Assembly: GCA_900555165.1 (NCBI GenBank)
Contig: USKE01000104.1
Coordinates: 1-7,810 of the forward strand
Source of the DNA: an uncultured Porphyromonadaceae bacterium
Lineage (GTDB): Bacteria; Bacteroidota; Bacteroidia; Bacteroidales; Muribaculaceae
Direction: 5' to 3'
DNA: 7,810 nucleotides
Shown here: piece after piece, positions 6,253 to 7,810 of the stretch
Layout: every line of letters begins with the position of its first letter
How positions within the stretch are numbered: position 1 is the stretch's first letter
Made by a program: the position numbers and the translations under genes
The notes under the pieces: model-generated
What the model saw: only the letters and a program-made list of their open reading frames with translations
The model's database searches: none
Told to the model about the DNA's origin: nothing

Positions 6253-7570
6253 CAGAACAATATATGCGCTCGCAGGGGTCATAGTGGCCGCCTGTGCGGC
6301 CGTCGCCCCCGCCGGGGCGCACGCCGAGGCGTGGAGTCTCGACTCATGCATCACCTATGCAGTGGCGCACAACATCTCGGTGCGTCAGCAGGCTCTGCAA
6401 ATCGATGACTCGGAGCTGACCGTGACCCAGGCCAAGGATGCTTTCCTGCCTACCCTCTCGGCAGATGCGTCGGAGAGTTTCAACTTCGGCCGCGGACTCA
6501 CGGCCGACAATACCTACGCCGACCGCAACACCACCAACTTCCAGTGGGGCGTGTCGCTGAACCTCCCGCTGTTCCAGGGACTCGAGAATGTCAGGCGCCT
6601 CAAGTACGCCAAGTCGGCACTGCAGCAGACACTGCTCGAATACGAGGCCGCAAAAGATGACATAGAATTAAATGTAATCACCCAGTACCTGCAGGTGCTC
6701 TATGCACGCGAGGTGGTGAAATCGTCGCAGGCGCAGGTCGAACTGTCGGAATATCAGCTTGAACGCCAGCGCGCTCTGGCCGAGGCCGGCAAAGTGGCCG
6801 AGGCCGAGGTCTATGACCTTGAGGCACAATTGGCCCAGAACCGTCTTCAGCTTGTCTCGGCTCAGGGCGACGCCCGCACACAGCTGATCACACTGGCCAA
6901 CCTGCTGCAACTGGGCGATTCCGAGGGATTCGACATACAGGGTCTTGACGGCGACGACGCTTACCTCCCCGCCGCGTCGCAGGTGCTCGAACAGGCACTT
7001 GCCACCAATAATTCCATCCTTGCCGCCCGCGCCGCCATCACGGCCGCCAAAGACAATGTGGCGGTGGGCAAGGCCGGGGGGAATTCCAAGCCGTCGTGGG
7101 CCAGGTCGACCGGCTCGCAGTATTATTCAGTGAGTGGATTCGACAACGAGTCGTTCGGCAACCAGATGCGCCACAACTACTCTACCTACTTCGGTTTCCG
7201 GTTGTCGATACCCATTTTCGACGCCTTCTCGACCCGCAACTCAGTGCGCCGCGCACGTCTGCAACAGATTCAGGCCACTCTCGAGGCCGAGCGCCGCGAA
7301 ACCGAAATCGACAAGACCATACGCCTGGCCCACACCCAGGCCGTGGCCTCGCGCGACCAGTACAAAGCCTCGCAGGAGAGTCTTGAGGCCAACGGCAAGG
7401 CATTCGAGGCCGTGCGCGAGAAATTCGATCTTGGGCGTGCCACTTCCTACGAACTTCAGCAGGCCAGCAACAACCTGTTCCGCACCGAGATTTCGGCCAT
7501 CCAGGCCCGCTATGACTACTTGCTGCGCTGCCGCATACTGCAGTTTTACCAGACAGGAGGCATAAGCTGA
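6239..7570 (+). CDS. TolC-family outer-membrane efflux protein
   Basis: This 443-residue protein should form the trimeric outer-membrane channel and periplasmic tunnel of the exporter. An N-terminal signal is clear (residues 1-29). Signal peptidase I cleavage after AHA (27-29) is likely, although VAAC (16-19) also fits a lipobox. Two repeated outer-membrane efflux domains follow. Each has a strand motif ending in an 'xPxF' turn, LNLPLFQG (107-114) and LSIPIFDAF (322-330), then long helices, with the start of the second tunnel helix at EKFDLGRATSYELQQA (394-409). The conserved block FLPTLS of the first half (69-74) is expected near 280-285 in the second half, but the sequence there reads GGNSKPSWA. 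This is probably the result of two nearby compensating indels (see findings). The start overlaps the adaptor gene by 14 nt, and the stop TGA is at 7568-7570. Confidence 0.93.
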   Translation: MKTSNRTIYALAGVIVAACAAVAPAGAHAEAWSLDSCITYAVAHNISVRQQALQIDDSELTVTQAKDAFLPTLSADASESFNFGRGLTADNTYADRNTTNFQWGVSLNLPLFQGLENVRRLKYAKSALQQTLLEYEAAKDDIELNVITQYLQVLYAREVVKSSQAQVELSEYQLERQRALAEAGKVAEAEVYDLEAQLAQNRLQLVSAQGDARTQLITLANLLQLGDSEGFDIQGLDGDDAYLPAASQVLEQALATNNSILAARAAITAAKDNVAVGKAGGNSKPSWARSTGSQYYSVSGFDNESFGNQMRHNYSTYFGFRLSIPIFDAFSTRNSVRRARLQQIQATLEAERRETEIDKTIRLAHTQAVASRDQYKASQESLEANGKAFEAVREKFDLGRATSYELQQASNNLFRTEISAIQARYDYLLRCRILQFYQTGGIS

Positions 7571-7729
7571 CACCCCACGGGTTTCCAGAACGCCAACATA
7601 TAAAGTATGTGACGTATGTAACGTATGTGACGTATGTGATGTATGTGACGGGACTGCCGCCGACTGGTGCCAATGCCCAGCTGAAACACGGCTCTTTCAT
7701 TTAAGATAAAATAAAGCGTATATTTCCCC
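7571..7729 (+). other. 3' untranslated stretch of the efflux operon
   Basis: Between the last stop codon and the terminator hairpin lie about 160 nt without a credible gene. They contain the 9-bp repeat array (7605-7649) and an AT-rich stretch at 7691-7725. Minus-strand frames crossing it read Tyr-Val-Thr or Ile-Arg-His repeats, which are products of the array and not real proteins. Confidence 0.7.
7605..7649 (+). repeat. Intergenic 9-bp tandem repeat, unit GTATGTGAC, 5 copies
   Basis: Five consecutive units start at 7605, 7614, 7623, 7632 and 7641. Units 1, 3 and 5 are GTATGTGAC, unit 2 is GTATGTAAC and unit 4 is GTATGTGAT. The array lies in the 3' untranslated part of the efflux operon, 34 nt after the TolC stop and 80 nt before the terminator stem. 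Unit junctions create regularly spaced ACGTATGT sequences. Confidence 0.95.
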
Positions 7730-7761
7730 TTACCCGGTTCAAGTCGAGCCGGGTGATTTTT
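7730..7761 (+). terminator. Rho-independent terminator of the efflux operon
   Basis: ACCCGGTTC (7732-7740) pairs with GAGCCGGGT (7746-7754) over 9 bp with one G-U pair. The loop is AAGTC, and two further weak pairs lie at the base (7731 with 7755, 7730 with 7756). TTTTT follows directly at 7757-7761. The T-run is on the plus-strand side only, so it ends the efflux transcript. The sequence after it to 7810 is AT-rich and shows no gene. Confidence 0.85.
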
Positions 7762-7810
7762 CAATGTTGAATGTCAGTATTTTATCTTTTAGTCAAAATC
7801 TAATTTTTTT

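Noticed and set aside
5356..6354. Long minus-strand open frame antisense to the adaptor gene (332 codons)
   Set aside because: It lies opposite a well-supported MacA-like gene and has no recognisable signature; it is a codon-usage shadow.
7605..7725. Iteron-like repeats next to an AT-rich stretch as a replication origin
   Set aside because: There is no replication initiator gene and no DnaA-box-like set. The array lies within the 3' untranslated part of an operon upstream of its terminator.

Overview
The window looks like a chromosomal segment from a GC-rich member of the Bacteroidales; a Muribaculaceae-like organism is my best guess, though no marker gene here fixes the family. The evidence is a DUF4290 gene (a Bacteroidetes-type family), A-rich start regions without clear Shine-Dalgarno sequences, and promoters of the Bacteroidetes type (TTTG, about 20 bp, TAnnTTTG). 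It holds two divergently transcribed units separated by a regulatory region at 1492-1843.

Left unit, minus strand, in order of transcription: a DUF4290 protein (904-1491), the 16S rRNA/30S maturation factor RimM (383-907, start overlapping the previous stop by 4 nt), and a 99-residue acidic protein of unknown function (47-346). A near-consensus promoter lies just upstream of the DUF4290 gene.

Right unit, plus strand: a five-gene tripartite efflux operon of the MacA-MacB-TolC kind. It encodes a separate ABC ATPase (1844-2503), two different MacB/FtsX-type permeases (2627-3847 and 3840-5096, 8-nt overlap), a membrane-anchored periplasmic adaptor (5155-6252) and a TolC-family outer-membrane channel (6239-7570, 14-nt overlap with the adaptor). 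The ATPase would drive a probable permease heterodimer, and the adaptor would link it to the outer-membrane channel. The substrate cannot be read from the sequence. A good -7 element lies about 100 nt upstream, followed by a leader with two GC-rich hairpins. A rho-independent terminator closes the unit at 7730-7761.

The most unusual features are two intergenic tandem repeats with the same 9-bp period but unrelated units, one between the ATPase and first permease genes (2535-2592) and one after the TolC gene (7605-7649). The first sits in a 123-nt gap that stays open in a single frame from the ATPase to the permease and is closed only by one TGA codon. A MacB-like fusion would therefore exist on paper. 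The TolC gene also shows what looks like a pair of compensating one-base indels at about 7076-7092. I see no entirely new system: the gene content is a recognisable efflux operon and a housekeeping cluster.
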